Assembly: GCF_014925385.1 (NCBI RefSeq)
Contig: NZ_JACSDK010000013.1
Coordinates: forward strand, 186,001 to 250,000
Length of the DNA: 64,000 bases
Source of the DNA: Pelagibius marinus
GTDB lineage: Bacteria > Pseudomonadota > Alphaproteobacteria > Kiloniellales > Kiloniellaceae
Direction: 5' to 3'
Below, piece after piece: positions 17,620-26,486 of the stretch. A program made the position numbers and the translations under genes. How positions within the stretch are numbered: the stretch's first letter is position 1; each line of letters begins with the position of its first letter. The notes under the pieces are model-generated. The model was given only the letters and a program-made list of their open reading frames with translations, was not told the origin of the DNA and did not search any database.

Positions 17620-17641
17620 TTTGTACGAACAAACGGACAAA
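17620..17641. promoter_or_regulatory. putative GntR operator upstream of the Liv-type operon
   Basis: TTTGTACGAACAAACGGACA plus AA matches 14553-14574 at 19 of 22 positions and again overlaps a -35-like TTGAAT (17615-17620) with the same offset. It lies 61 bp before livG. This is a strong hint that the lyase/dehydrogenase pair and the transporter operon are co-regulated. Confidence 0.6.
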
Positions 17642-17701
17642 AGGGGGCTCGGCGATGCGGGGCAAACCGGCGCGTAGATCGAAAAGGGAAGGAAAAGTGC
17701 C

Positions 17702-18439
17702 ATGTTGAAGGCCCGTGATGTGACGGTCCGGTTTGGCGGCGTTGTTGCTGTCGGCGGCATGAGCATCGACGTTCATGCCGGCGAGATCGTCGGGCTCATT
17801 GGCCCGAACGGTGCCGGAAAGACCACTTTCATAAACGCGGTCTCCGGCACGTATGTCCCGACGCAAGGGACAATCAGCTGGCGCGACGAGGATATCGTTG
17901 GTCACTCGCCGAGCCGCCTCGCGCGGATCGGGGTGGGCAGAACGTTTCAGAATGTCGCTTCCCTTAACGATCTGACTGTGCTGGATGTCGTAAAGGTCGG
18001 CCGGTCTGTGCACGGCCATTCGCGGGGCCTGCGTGAATTCCTTTGCGGGAGCCGCGCCGACGATGAGGCACTGACGGAACGATTGCTGGAGCCGCTGGGC
18101 CTGGCCGACCACCGTCACAGTCCCCTCCAGATGCTCTCCTATGGCCACCGAAAGGCGGTCGATATCGCGCGCGCACTCGCAAGCGAACCGGACCTTCTTC
18201 TCTTGGATGAACCCGTTGCCGGTGTTGCGCCTGCCGAGGCTTTCGCGCTCGCCGGCTTCGTCAAGCAGGTCCGGGATCTGCTCGGCTGCGCAGTCGTCAT
18301 GGTCGAGCACAAGATGGACGTGGTCATGAGCACCTGCGACCGCGTCGTCGTGATGGCGGAGGGCTGCAAGATCTTTGACGGCTCGGGTGAGGCAGCGCAA
18401 TCCGACGCCGAAGTCCGTCGGGTATATCTGGGAGATTAG
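17702..18439 (+). CDS. livG: branched-chain-type ABC transporter ATPase (LivG)
   Basis: 245-residue ATPase of the HAAT (branched-chain amino acid/amide) ABC family. Walker A GPNGAGKTT is at residues 34-42, the Q-loop in VGRTFQNV, the family-typical signature variant LSYGHRKAVDIARAL, Walker B LLLLDEP and the H-switch in MVEHKMD. An AGGGAAGGAAAAG site precedes the ATG. It starts an operon with two permeases, a binding protein, LivF, an SDR and a molybdenum hydroxylase with tight spacing, so the transporter supplies the substrate of those enzymes rather than leucine. Confidence 0.92.
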   Translation: MLKARDVTVRFGGVVAVGGMSIDVHAGEIVGLIGPNGAGKTTFINAVSGTYVPTQGTISWRDEDIVGHSPSRLARIGVGRTFQNVASLNDLTVLDVVKVGRSVHGHSRGLREFLCGSRADDEALTERLLEPLGLADHRHSPLQMLSYGHRKAVDIARALASEPDLLLLDEPVAGVAPAEAFALAGFVKQVRDLLGCAVVMVEHKMDVVMSTCDRVVVMAEGCKIFDGSGEAAQSDAEVRRVYLGD

Positions 18440-18441
18440 CG

Positions 18442-19356
18442 ATGTTCGTCTTGCAACTCGCTGTCGCCGGTATCGCTATCGGTAGTGTCTATGCACTCAT
18501 CGCTTTGGGCATCGTTCTGATCTACAAATGCTCCGGCGTAGTAAACTTCGCGCAAGGCGGCTACGCCATGCTCGGGGCTTTCATCACATATGGACTGACC
18601 TCTGTCGGGCTGCCGTCGGTGATTGCCTTGGTCCTCGCAATCGCCGTAATGGGCGGGCTCGGTGCGCTAACCCAGATCCTCGTTCTTCGCCCTATGCTGA
18701 AGGCGCCTGTCGTTGCCGTCATGATGGCGACACTCGGAATCCTGATCACGTTCCGCGCCGTCTGTCTCTTGATCTGGGGACCCGATCAGATCGGATTTCC
18801 CGCGTTGTTCCCGATCGGGGCGATCGAGCTCAGCGGGATCTTCATGACCTACAACTACATTGCCGCATTCTTGCTGTCAGCCATCCTCTGTGCGGGTTTC
18901 CTCGCCTTTTACCACTACACGCCGATTGGGCTGATGCAGCGCTGTACGGCAGACAATACGCGCGCCGCGCTCGCCGTCGGGATCCATGTCAGCAATCAGG
19001 TGACCATCGCGTGGACGGCGTCAGCCATGTTGGCCGGCCTCGGCGGTGCGCTGCTCGCCTCCCTGAACGGTCTTTCTCTCGGTCTGTCGAATATCGGTCT
19101 CGTCGCTTTCCCGGTCATCGTTTTGGGTGGAATGACAAGCCTGCCGGGCGCGGTCGTTGCGGGACTTGTTCTCGGCATTCTCCAAGCCGTGACGGACGGA
19201 GTGCTTACTCCCGCGATCGAGCGCTTTCTTCGCGAGCACACCGACATCTACTCGGTCGGGACCCTGCAACAGGTCATTCCATACGCCCTGTTGGTGCTCG
19301 TACTACTCGTACGGCCGCAGGGAATCTTCGGGACAAAGGAATCGGAGCGGGTATAG
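18442..19356 (+). CDS. livH: branched-chain-type ABC permease (LivH)
   Basis: 304-residue inner-membrane permease with about eight hydrophobic helices. The LivH signature NFAQGGYAMLGAFITY is near residue 35, and the cytoplasmic coupling segment AVGIHVSNQVTIAWTASA with LGGMTSLPGAVVAGLVLG is near 170-235. It begins 2 bp after livG. It pairs with the following LivM to form the channel. Confidence 0.92.
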   Translation: MFVLQLAVAGIAIGSVYALIALGIVLIYKCSGVVNFAQGGYAMLGAFITYGLTSVGLPSVIALVLAIAVMGGLGALTQILVLRPMLKAPVVAVMMATLGILITFRAVCLLIWGPDQIGFPALFPIGAIELSGIFMTYNYIAAFLLSAILCAGFLAFYHYTPIGLMQRCTADNTRAALAVGIHVSNQVTIAWTASAMLAGLGGALLASLNGLSLGLSNIGLVAFPVIVLGGMTSLPGAVVAGLVLGILQAVTDGVLTPAIERFLREHTDIYSVGTLQQVIPYALLVLVLLVRPQGIFGTKESERV

Positions 19357-19358
19357 AC

Positions 19359-20387
19359 ATGTCACTGCGTCAAATCATAATTCTCATCACTGTCGCGTTG
19401 GCGGTCATGGTGGTCCTGCCGGGGCTTGGGCGTTACGGCGCCTATATCGTATACGTTGTTGCCATCGCCTCGATCGGCGCGCTGGCCCTCAATCTCTTGA
19501 TCGGGTATTGCGGCCAGATTTCGTTCTGTCATGGCGGCTTGCTGGGCGTAGGCGCCTACGCCGCCGGTAACATCGGCAACGCCGGTCAGGACATGGTCGT
19601 CGCGCTTGTCGGTGCCGGGATCGTAACGGCATTCGTCAGTGTCATGATCGGGCTGCCCGCCCTGCGTCTTCGCGGTCTCTACTTCGCCATATCCACACTC
19701 GCCGCGCAGTTCATCCTGGAATATCTGTTCAGACTGATCGAACCTTGGACGCATGGCGTCTCCGGATTGCTCATCCAGCCTGCTCCCTTCTTCGGCTTGG
19801 ACCTGTCGAACGACCGTGGCTATGCCGCAATAGCGGTTGGCTTGCTGGTGATGTCCTTGATTGCGGTCTCGCGCCTGTTGCGGACCGATCTTGGCAGACG
19901 CTTCATCCTGATCAGGGATAGCGAGATCGTCGCGCGGGGGATGGGTGTCAATGTGGCGCGCACAAAGCTGTGGGCATTCGCCATATCCGGCTTCCTTGCC
20001 GGCATGTCAGGGGGGCTTCTGGCCTTTACGAGCCGGATCGCCGCGCCCGAAGCCTTCGAGATCGCTCTCTCCGTCGACTATGTCGCAATGATCATCGTCG
20101 GCGGGCTGGGTTCCCTGCCGGGTGCGGTAATCGGGGCGGGGTTTGTCGTCCTGCTCCCGGAGGTGGCGCAACGCATCGGCGAAACCTTCGGCGCGGCCAC
20201 TCAAACCGCGGCGCTTCGAGAAATGGTCTTCGGGCTCCTGATCATCCTGTTCCTGATCCATGAGCCGCGGGGCCTCAATTCCCTGGCAAGCCGCGCCGTT
20301 CGGCGGCTGCGCCGCACGTCCGGCCCGCTGTCCAACAACAAGAGATCCTCAGCCTCCGACTTGGAAATGACCCAAGCCCGGCTGTGA
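19359..20387 (+). CDS. livM: branched-chain-type ABC permease (LivM)
   Basis: 342-residue permease with about ten hydrophobic segments. The LivM hallmarks are LNLLIGYCGQISFCHGGLLGVGAYAA (shown in part: GQISFCHGG), LRLRGLYFAISTLA, the coupling region ARTKLWAFAISGFLAG and GGLGSLPGAVIG. ATG 19359 follows the livH stop by 2 bp; the longer upstream frame is a shadow of livH. The C-terminal 25 residues are hydrophilic and likely cytosolic. Confidence 0.9.
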   Translation: MSLRQIIILITVALAVMVVLPGLGRYGAYIVYVVAIASIGALALNLLIGYCGQISFCHGGLLGVGAYAAGNIGNAGQDMVVALVGAGIVTAFVSVMIGLPALRLRGLYFAISTLAAQFILEYLFRLIEPWTHGVSGLLIQPAPFFGLDLSNDRGYAAIAVGLLVMSLIAVSRLLRTDLGRRFILIRDSEIVARGMGVNVARTKLWAFAISGFLAGMSGGLLAFTSRIAAPEAFEIALSVDYVAMIIVGGLGSLPGAVIGAGFVVLLPEVAQRIGETFGAATQTAALREMVFGLLIILFLIHEPRGLNSLASRAVRRLRRTSGPLSNNKRSSASDLEMTQARL

Positions 20388-20430
20388 GAGGACGTATGAC
20401 AGCTGCACTACACAATAGGAGGAGAATGCC

Positions 20431-21597
20431 ATGAGAAAGTCACTTGTCATCGCCGCGTTCGGCGCGCTGCTCGCCAGCCCGTCAAATGCCGTATCGGCGG
20501 ATATCAACGTCTGCATCTGGGGGACGATCACCGGACCGGACGCGCTCGTGAACGGGATGTCCTACGGCGCCCGTGATTACTTCGAATACCTGAACGAGGC
20601 GGAAGGCGGTATCGAGGGCCACAAGGTCCACACGGTGCTTCTGGACGGCCGCTACAAGCTTGACGAGGAACAGAAGAACTATCGACGCTGCGTGTCGGAA
20701 GAAAACGCTGTCTTCATCAACGGGTGGTCGACTGGCGCAGTCAAATCGCTGCGGGATCAGATCCAGAGCGATGCCGTGCCGTTCATGACCGACTCGCATT
20801 CCAGCGAAGTCCTCGACCCCAAGAAGTTTCCGTACATCTTCATGGCGGGGCCGACCTACGAGCAACAGATCCTGATCGGCCTGCGGTCCGCGGCCAAGGC
20901 CGGCGGGAAGCGCGTGGTCATCATGCACGCGAATAACGAATACGGCCGTGCCCCGGTGGAAGTGGTCCGCAAGTCGGGTGCAATCGAGGAAATGGGCCTC
21001 GAACTGGTCGACCAGATCGAGTTTCCCTTCGATACCCAGGACCTCACCGGGCAGATCCTTCGCGTGAAGAACATCGATCCGGACTTAGTGTTCGTCCAGG
21101 CCTCGACGCCGCAGATGCTGGTGGTTCTTCGCGATGCGGCGAAGGTCGGCCTCCCGGCGAGCCTGTTCATGGGGAACATGTACAACATTTCTCCGGCGAT
21201 CCCGGAACAGCTCGGTGCTTCCGCCGAAGGCTTCAGGTCGATTCAGCTCTATGCCGATTTTGGATCGGACATTCCGGCGATGAAGGACATCAACAAGTAC
21301 GGGGAGAGCAACACCATCGAGAAGCGCGATACCTATTACATGAAGGGCTGGTACCAGGGCATCGCCATGTCGACAGCCATCCGCAACGCGGTGAAGAAGG
21401 CGGGCGGCGTTCCGGACGATCTGGTCGCCTTCCGCAATTCCGTTCGTGACGAGATGGAGAACCTCCCCTCGCTCGACACGGGGGGCATCACGCCGGTGGT
21501 CAATTACGCTAACCACCAGGGCCCGACCCAGGCACGGATCTCGGAAATCAAGGGCGGAAGCTATACCGCTGTCGGGGAATGGATTGACGCAGAGTAG
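20431..21597 (+). CDS. periplasmic ABC substrate-binding protein, HAAT type
   Basis: 388-residue type I periplasmic binding protein (LivJ/AmiC-like fold) with a signal peptide MRKSLVIAAFGALLASPSNAVSA. The mature domain begins with ADINVCIWGTITGP and has the paired Rossmann lobes typical of amide and amino-acid sensors (ANNEYGRAPVEVVRKSG, DPDLVFVQAST). An AGGAGGAGAA site (AATAGGAGGAGAATGCC) precedes the ATG. The gene sits between livM and livF. The ligand is not recognisable; an aromatic acid, amide or heterocycle would be compatible with the downstream oxidoreductases. Confidence 0.88.
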   Translation: MRKSLVIAAFGALLASPSNAVSADINVCIWGTITGPDALVNGMSYGARDYFEYLNEAEGGIEGHKVHTVLLDGRYKLDEEQKNYRRCVSEENAVFINGWSTGAVKSLRDQIQSDAVPFMTDSHSSEVLDPKKFPYIFMAGPTYEQQILIGLRSAAKAGGKRVVIMHANNEYGRAPVEVVRKSGAIEEMGLELVDQIEFPFDTQDLTGQILRVKNIDPDLVFVQASTPQMLVVLRDAAKVGLPASLFMGNMYNISPAIPEQLGASAEGFRSIQLYADFGSDIPAMKDINKYGESNTIEKRDTYYMKGWYQGIAMSTAIRNAVKKAGGVPDDLVAFRNSVRDEMENLPSLDTGGITPVVNYANHQGPTQARISEIKGGSYTAVGEWIDAE

Positions 21598-21622
21598 CAA
21601 ACAGGGAGGGGAGCATTCCGTC

Positions 21623-22336
21623 ATGCTCGATGTCAGTGGATTGAGCGTCCGATACGACTCGGTGATCGCCGCCCTGGAGGGTATCGATTTCGAGGTCGGG
21701 GAAGGTCGCATCGTCGCGTTGCTCGGCCCCAACGGTGCCGGCAAGTCGACGCTGCTGAAGGCGATTGCCGGAATGCTCCCCTTCGAACAGGGCGAGATCG
21801 CGAGCGGGAAGGCCGTCTTCGATGGCGTGCTGCTGAACGGCAAGCATCCCGCCGCGATCACGCGTTCCGGGATCGCCCTGGTTCAGGACGGGCGGCAGTG
21901 TTTCAGGAACCTGTCAGTCGGAGAGAACTTGAAGGCCGCATCGTTCCGTCATTCCAAAGGGGCGGAAGATAGGCTTCAACTCGTCCTCACCTATTTTCCG
22001 ATCTTGGAGGAATTCTACGCCAGGCCGGCTGGGGTACTTTCCGGCGGGCAACTGCAGATGCTGGTCATTGGGATGGCCCTGATGATCCAGCCCAGGCTTC
22101 TGATGCTGGACGAACCCAGTCTGGGGCTTTCCCCGGTCATGGTGCAGTCCGTGTTTGAGATCGTGGAACGCCTCCACCAGGACCTCGGAATGACAGTGGT
22201 CGTGGCGGAGCAGACCGTCCCTCGGCTGATGGAGATAGCAGACGACGTCTACGTCCTTTCCCGAGGGCATAGCGTCCTGCACGCGCCGCCCGACGAGATC
22301 GACGAGGATCGCCTTCAATCTCTCTATCTGAGCTAG
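21623..22336 (+). CDS. livF: branched-chain-type ABC transporter ATPase (LivF)
   Basis: 237-residue ATPase paired with LivG. Walker A GPNGAGKST lies near residue 35, the Q-loop in ALVQDGRQCF, the signature LSGGQLQMLVIGMAL and Walker B LLMLDEPSLGLSP. ATG 21623 follows an AGGGAGGGGAG site; the longer frame upstream overlaps the binding-protein gene and is not used. It completes a full five-gene Liv-type transporter. Confidence 0.92.
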   Translation: MLDVSGLSVRYDSVIAALEGIDFEVGEGRIVALLGPNGAGKSTLLKAIAGMLPFEQGEIASGKAVFDGVLLNGKHPAAITRSGIALVQDGRQCFRNLSVGENLKAASFRHSKGAEDRLQLVLTYFPILEEFYARPAGVLSGGQLQMLVIGMALMIQPRLLMLDEPSLGLSPVMVQSVFEIVERLHQDLGMTVVVAEQTVPRLMEIADDVYVLSRGHSVLHAPPDEIDEDRLQSLYLS

Positions 22337-22410
22337 TGGAACCGCGGGTCGACGAATCGATACGGATGGCTGAAGCGACCAACCTTTAACCTGAATTTTG
22401 GGAATAAGAC

Positions 22411-23199
22411 ATGTGTGCTCTGGAAACACCAACGGCCAAATCCACCGCTGGCCGCCTTGCGGGCAAGATCGCAATCGTCACCGGTGGCGGTAGCGGCTTC
22501 GGCGAGGCGACATCCCATCTTTTCGCCGTGCATGGCGCCAAAGTCGTCGTCGCGGATCTGCGCGGCGATGCGGCGGCGCGGGTCGCGACCGAGATCGGCG
22601 ATGCGGCCCACGCGGTCGAGGGGGACGTCGGCTCCGCCGCAGATGTCCGGAGGATCGTCGCCGAGACAGTGGAGACGTTCGGCGCGCCCACGGTTCTCGT
22701 GAACAACGCCGGCACCACGCATCTCAACCAGCCTCTGCTCGAAACCGATGAGGCCGCGTTCGACCGGGTGTTCCGGGTGAACGTCAAGTCCATCTACCTT
22801 TTCATTCAGGCGGCCGTTCCGGTGATGCGCGATGCCGGGGGTGGCGTGATCCTGAATGTCGGCTCGACGGCGGGTATTCGGCCCAGGCCGGGGCTCACCT
22901 GGTACAACGCGTCGAAGGGCGCCGTGAACCTGATGTCCAAGTCGCTCGCGGCCGAGCTGGCCCCTTGGAAGATCCGGGTCAACTCCCTCTGCCCCGTTGC
23001 CGGCGACACACCGCTCCTCGCGGAACTGATGGGCGTGCCCGATACGCCGGAGAACCGGCAGAAGTTCATTTCGACAATCCCGCTCGGGCGCCTGTGCAAG
23101 CCGTCCGACGTCGCGTCAGCGGCGCTCTACCTCGCATCCGACGAGGCGGAGTTTATCACGGGGGTCGAGTTTCCAATCGATGGGGGCAGGACGGTCTAG
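22411..23199 (+). CDS. short-chain dehydrogenase/reductase (glucose/3-hydroxyacyl type)
   Basis: 262-residue classical SDR. The NAD(P) motif TGGGSGFG is near residue 26, an acidic Asp after beta-2 (VVVADLRG) suggests NAD(H), then NNAG, the catalytic Ser in VGSTAG and YNASK. Members usually oxidise secondary alcohols. It lies in the operon between livF and the molybdenum hydroxylase subunits, implying a shared substrate pathway (alcohol to ketone, with hydroxylation or aldehyde oxidation by the Mo enzyme). The substrate is unknown. Confidence 0.88.
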   Translation: MCALETPTAKSTAGRLAGKIAIVTGGGSGFGEATSHLFAVHGAKVVVADLRGDAAARVATEIGDAAHAVEGDVGSAADVRRIVAETVETFGAPTVLVNNAGTTHLNQPLLETDEAAFDRVFRVNVKSIYLFIQAAVPVMRDAGGGVILNVGSTAGIRPRPGLTWYNASKGAVNLMSKSLAAELAPWKIRVNSLCPVAGDTPLLAELMGVPDTPENRQKFISTIPLGRLCKPSDVASAALYLASDEAEFITGVEFPIDGGRTV

Positions 23200-23253
23200 G
23201 GTCGCCTCGAAGAGCGACTGGCTTTTGGGCTTTGGCAAAAGGGAAGGAAAGTT

Positions 23254-23706
23254 ATGAGCGTGACGATCAAGGTGAATGGTGCCGAGCACAGGTTGGAGAT
23301 TGACGGCGACACGCCGCTGCTGTGGGCCATCCGGGACAATCTGGGTCTGACGGGAACGAAGTTTGGATGCGGGATCGCGGCCTGTGGGGCCTGCACCGTG
23401 CATGCCGACGGTGAAGCGATACGCTCCTGCTCCGTCTCGGTGGCGGATGCCGCCGGATGGGATATCCGCACGATCGAGACTTTGTCCGAAGAATCGCTCA
23501 ACCCGATTCAGCAAGCTTGGCTGGACCTTGATGTTCCACAATGCGGTTACTGTCAGTCCGGCATGATCATGGCGGCGACAGCCCTCATCAATGAGAGCCG
23601 TAGCCCGAGCGACGCCGATATAGACGAAGCGATGTCGAATATCTGTCGTTGTGGAACCTACAATCGGGTCCGTGCCGCGATACATGCGGCGGTCCGGTCG
23701 ATTTGA
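23254..23706 (+). CDS. [2Fe-2S] subunit of a molybdenum hydroxylase (IorA-like)
   Basis: 150-residue iron-sulfur subunit of the xanthine oxidase family. The plant-type cluster ligands are in FGCGIAACGACTVHADG and the second, helical cluster ligands in CGYCQSGM and CRCGTY. Size and order (small subunit followed by a large Tat-exported subunit without a separate FAD subunit) match isoquinoline 1-oxidoreductase-type enzymes. It transfers electrons from the Mo site of the next gene product to an external acceptor, perhaps a cytochrome c. It may be exported together with its partner. Confidence 0.92.
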   Translation: MSVTIKVNGAEHRLEIDGDTPLLWAIRDNLGLTGTKFGCGIAACGACTVHADGEAIRSCSVSVADAAGWDIRTIETLSEESLNPIQQAWLDLDVPQCGYCQSGMIMAATALINESRSPSDADIDEAMSNICRCGTYNRVRAAIHAAVRSI

Positions 23707-23720
23707 TCTGGGGGAAAGCG

Positions 23721-25898
23721 ATGATGTCGAATGCAAACACAGATCTTTCCCGTCGGATGGTGCTCAAGTCCGCTGCGGCATCAGCCGGCGCACTGGTTCT
23801 CGGATTTTCGCTGCCTGGTGCTGGTCGCGCCGCCTTGAATCGGTCATCGGTGACGCTCGGCGCGTGGCTGAGCGTCGAGGCGGACGGGCGCGTGCGGATC
23901 GCGCAACCGCAGTCGGAAATGGGGCAGGGCATTTGGACCTCCATGGCCCAGTTGATCGCGGAAGAGCTCGAAGTCGATTGGGAGCAGGTGGAAATCTACT
24001 CCCCGACCGCATCCGCGGCGTTCAAGCACCCCATCTACGGCTTCCAGACCACGGCGGAGAGCTTCTCGATCCGCGCTTTCTGGGAACCGGCCCGTCAGGT
24101 CGGCGCAAAGGCGCGGGAAATGCTGAAGGCGGCTGCGGGCGAGGCCTGGGGCGCGGATCCGGCAACCCTCACTGCACGCAAGGGCAAGGTCGTTAATCCA
24201 GCCAATGGTCAAACCCTTGCCTATTCGGAGTTGGTGGAGCGGGCCGCGCAACTCGACGAGCCGGCGCAGGTGTTGCTCAAGGATCCGTCGGAATGGCGTG
24301 TGATCGGAAAGTCCATTAAGCGGGCGGATACGCGCCTGAAGATCGATGGGTCCGCGGTCTATGGGATCGATGTCCGGATCGACGGGATGCTTACGGCTGT
24401 CCCGCTTTTCGCCCCGTCATTCACCGGCAAGGTGAAGGCCGTAGATGACAGTGCCGCCCTGGCTGTCAAGGGCGTGACGGATGTGGTGGCGCTCGACGAT
24501 GTCGTCTACGTGGTTGCCGAAGGCTATTGGCCGGCGCGCAAGGGCGTGGAAGCCCTGCGGGTAGATTGGGACACGGGGGACGGGGGCGCTTATTCGACGG
24601 CGCAAGCATTCGAGACGTTCCGACGCGCCGTCGCGGACGGGAAGGGTGTCTCCGTCGAATCGTCGGGTGACAGCGCAGCGGCATTCGAGACCGCGGCGAA
24701 GACCGTCGACCTGTCGCTAGAGGTGCCCTACCTGGCGCATGCGACGATGGAGCCGATGAACGCAACGGCCCATTTCACGCCGGACCTGTTGACTGTCTGG
24801 GCGCCTACCCAGGCCCAGGGCCTGATGGGTTTCGTCGCCCAGGCCGCCGGCCTCCCGCCGGAAAAGGTCGTCTGCCATACGACCTTCCTTGGCTGCGGCC
24901 TCGGACGCCGGTTCGAACTGGACCTGCCGATCCATGCCGCCCTCGTATCGAAAGCCGTCAGCCGTCCCGTAAGGGTGCTTTGGGGACGGGAAGAGGACAT
25001 GCGTCGGGACTTCTATCGACCGGGGTCGGTCGCGCGCTTGCAGGGGGCGCTCGACGCCGATGGTAACGTTAGCGGCTTCCGCGTGCATGTCGCAGGTTCC
25101 TCGATACTCGCGCGCTCGGTCCCGAACCTGGCCAAAGGCGATGTCGACCATACCAATGTCGAGGGATTGGCGGATGGCGCGTCGCCTGCAGGTTTGCCCT
25201 ATGCCCGTCAATACGACATGGGCGGAAATGTCGATGCGGTCTTCAGCATGTGCAATACGCCGATTCCCGTCGGCTTCTGGCGGTCGGTCGGCCATTCTGC
25301 AAATGGCTGGATGATGGAGACATTCGTCAATCGACTCGCCGCTGCGGGAGGAACCGATCCGGTCGACCTTCGGCTGCGGTTGATGAAGTCCGACCGGAAC
25401 CGCGCGGTGCTCAAGACCCTTGTGGAGAAGTCCGGTTGGGGGACGGCGCGGCCCGGCTGGTACCAAGGGGTCGCGGTTCACGAGTCCTTCAGCTCGATCG
25501 TCGGGCATGTGATCGAGATCTCGAAGGACGCGGACTCAAGATTTCGGATCGAGCGGATCACGACGGTTGCCGATATCGGGGTCGTGGTCAATCCGGACAA
25601 TGTTCGCGCACAGATGGAGTCTGCGATCGTCACCGGCTTGTCCGCGGCGATTTTCGGGGAGATCACGGTGGAGGACGGCGTCGTCGCGCAGGAGAATTTT
25701 CCGGACTACAGAATGCTGGAGTTGGCGCAGATGCCGCCCGTCGAGGTTACCATCATCGCGAACGGTGACCCGATCGGCGGAGTGGGGGAGGCGGCCATGC
25801 CGGCGACGGCCCCGGCCTTGACGCACGCCCTCGAAAGGGCAATGGGGATCGAGATCCACTCCCTCCCCATTTCAAAGCATGGGCTCACGCTCGCCTGA
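23721..25898 (+). CDS. molybdenum-cofactor large subunit (IorB-like), Tat-exported
   Basis: 725-residue catalytic subunit of the xanthine dehydrogenase family, IorB/aldehyde oxidase branch. A twin-arginine signal (LSRRMVLKSAAASAGALVLGF, about residues 9-30, SRRMVLK motif) directs folded export. Molybdopterin-binding regions include SEMGQGIWTSMAQL, LGCGLGRRFELD and the C-terminal GGVGEAAMP with the catalytic Glu. ATG 23721 follows a GGGGGAAAG site. It hydroxylates a carbon next to a ring nitrogen or oxidises an aldehyde; which one is not decidable here. No XdhC-type maturation factor or cytochrome gene is in the operon, so those must be supplied from elsewhere. Confidence 0.9.
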   Translation: MMSNANTDLSRRMVLKSAAASAGALVLGFSLPGAGRAALNRSSVTLGAWLSVEADGRVRIAQPQSEMGQGIWTSMAQLIAEELEVDWEQVEIYSPTASAAFKHPIYGFQTTAESFSIRAFWEPARQVGAKAREMLKAAAGEAWGADPATLTARKGKVVNPANGQTLAYSELVERAAQLDEPAQVLLKDPSEWRVIGKSIKRADTRLKIDGSAVYGIDVRIDGMLTAVPLFAPSFTGKVKAVDDSAALAVKGVTDVVALDDVVYVVAEGYWPARKGVEALRVDWDTGDGGAYSTAQAFETFRRAVADGKGVSVESSGDSAAAFETAAKTVDLSLEVPYLAHATMEPMNATAHFTPDLLTVWAPTQAQGLMGFVAQAAGLPPEKVVCHTTFLGCGLGRRFELDLPIHAALVSKAVSRPVRVLWGREEDMRRDFYRPGSVARLQGALDADGNVSGFRVHVAGSSILARSVPNLAKGDVDHTNVEGLADGASPAGLPYARQYDMGGNVDAVFSMCNTPIPVGFWRSVGHSANGWMMETFVNRLAAAGGTDPVDLRLRLMKSDRNRAVLKTLVEKSGWGTARPGWYQGVAVHESFSSIVGHVIEISKDADSRFRIERITTVADIGVVVNPDNVRAQMESAIVTGLSAAIFGEITVEDGVVAQENFPDYRMLELAQMPPVEVTIIANGDPIGGVGEAAMPATAPALTHALERAMGIEIHSLPISKHGLTLA

Positions 25899-25910
25899 TT
25901 ATTTTGGCAA

Positions 25911-25941
25911 GCAGGCCCGTGCTGGCTCGGCGCGGGCCTGC
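25911..25941. terminator. hairpin terminator after the Mo-hydroxylase operon
   Basis: GCAGGCCCG (25911-25919) and CGGGCCTGC (25933-25941) form a 9-bp stem just past the large-subunit stop and just before the converging SDR remnant, so it could stop transcription from both sides. Confidence 0.6.
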
Positions 25942-25955
25942 GCTCTCCGGTCGTA

Positions 25956-26252
25956 TCAGATGGCCTGGCCGCCCGAGACTTCGATGCGCTGTGCATTGTC
26001 CCAGCGGTTCTCCTCGGATAACAGGCTTGCGATAATTGGTCCGATATCGTCCGGAAGGCCGACACGGCCGAGTGCGGTCATCTCCGCGAAGGCCTTGCGG
26101 CCAAGCTTCTCGATCTCCTTGACCACCTCGTCGGCATTGTCGGAACCTTTGAGGCAGGTGAGGACCACATCGCTGCCGTGCCGCGCGATGCTGAGGGCCG
26201 TGTTGCGCCCTAGGCCCCGGCTGCCGCCGGTGACGAGGGAAATCTTACACAT
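25956..26252 (-). pseudogene. SDR gene with in-frame internal deletion
   Basis: 98-codon frame whose first half (MCKISLVTGGSRGLGRNTALSIARHG, shown in part: TGGSRGLGRNT) and second half (MTALGRVGLPDDIGP, QRIEVSGGQAI) both match the intact SDR at 30515-31267. About 150 central residues, including the catalytic Ser-Tyr-Lys, are missing. The join lies at codons for GRKA-FAEMT around 26086-26094, where the intact protein has GRKAVA and NEAFAAMT, so a short shared sequence probably drove the deletion. It keeps the frame and could still make a small protein, but not an active SDR. Confidence 0.8.
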
Positions 26253-26486
26253 GGCCGGTCTCCTGTATTTGAGCGTCCCGGAACCGGGCCGTCCGGATTG
26301 CATGTGACCGTCCGTATATGAGGCAGGCGGATAGAGGAGAGTTGCAGGAATTTTGACAATGCTTGCCTATTCCTCCAAAATTTGTTGAGCAACCTCACTC
26401 GCTGACGAAGGCCAATTGGGGCCGATGGCGCGATTTGCGGCGGTGGAGCGGAGGCTCGGCGACAGAGGCCCTGGAAAGAATTCTGG

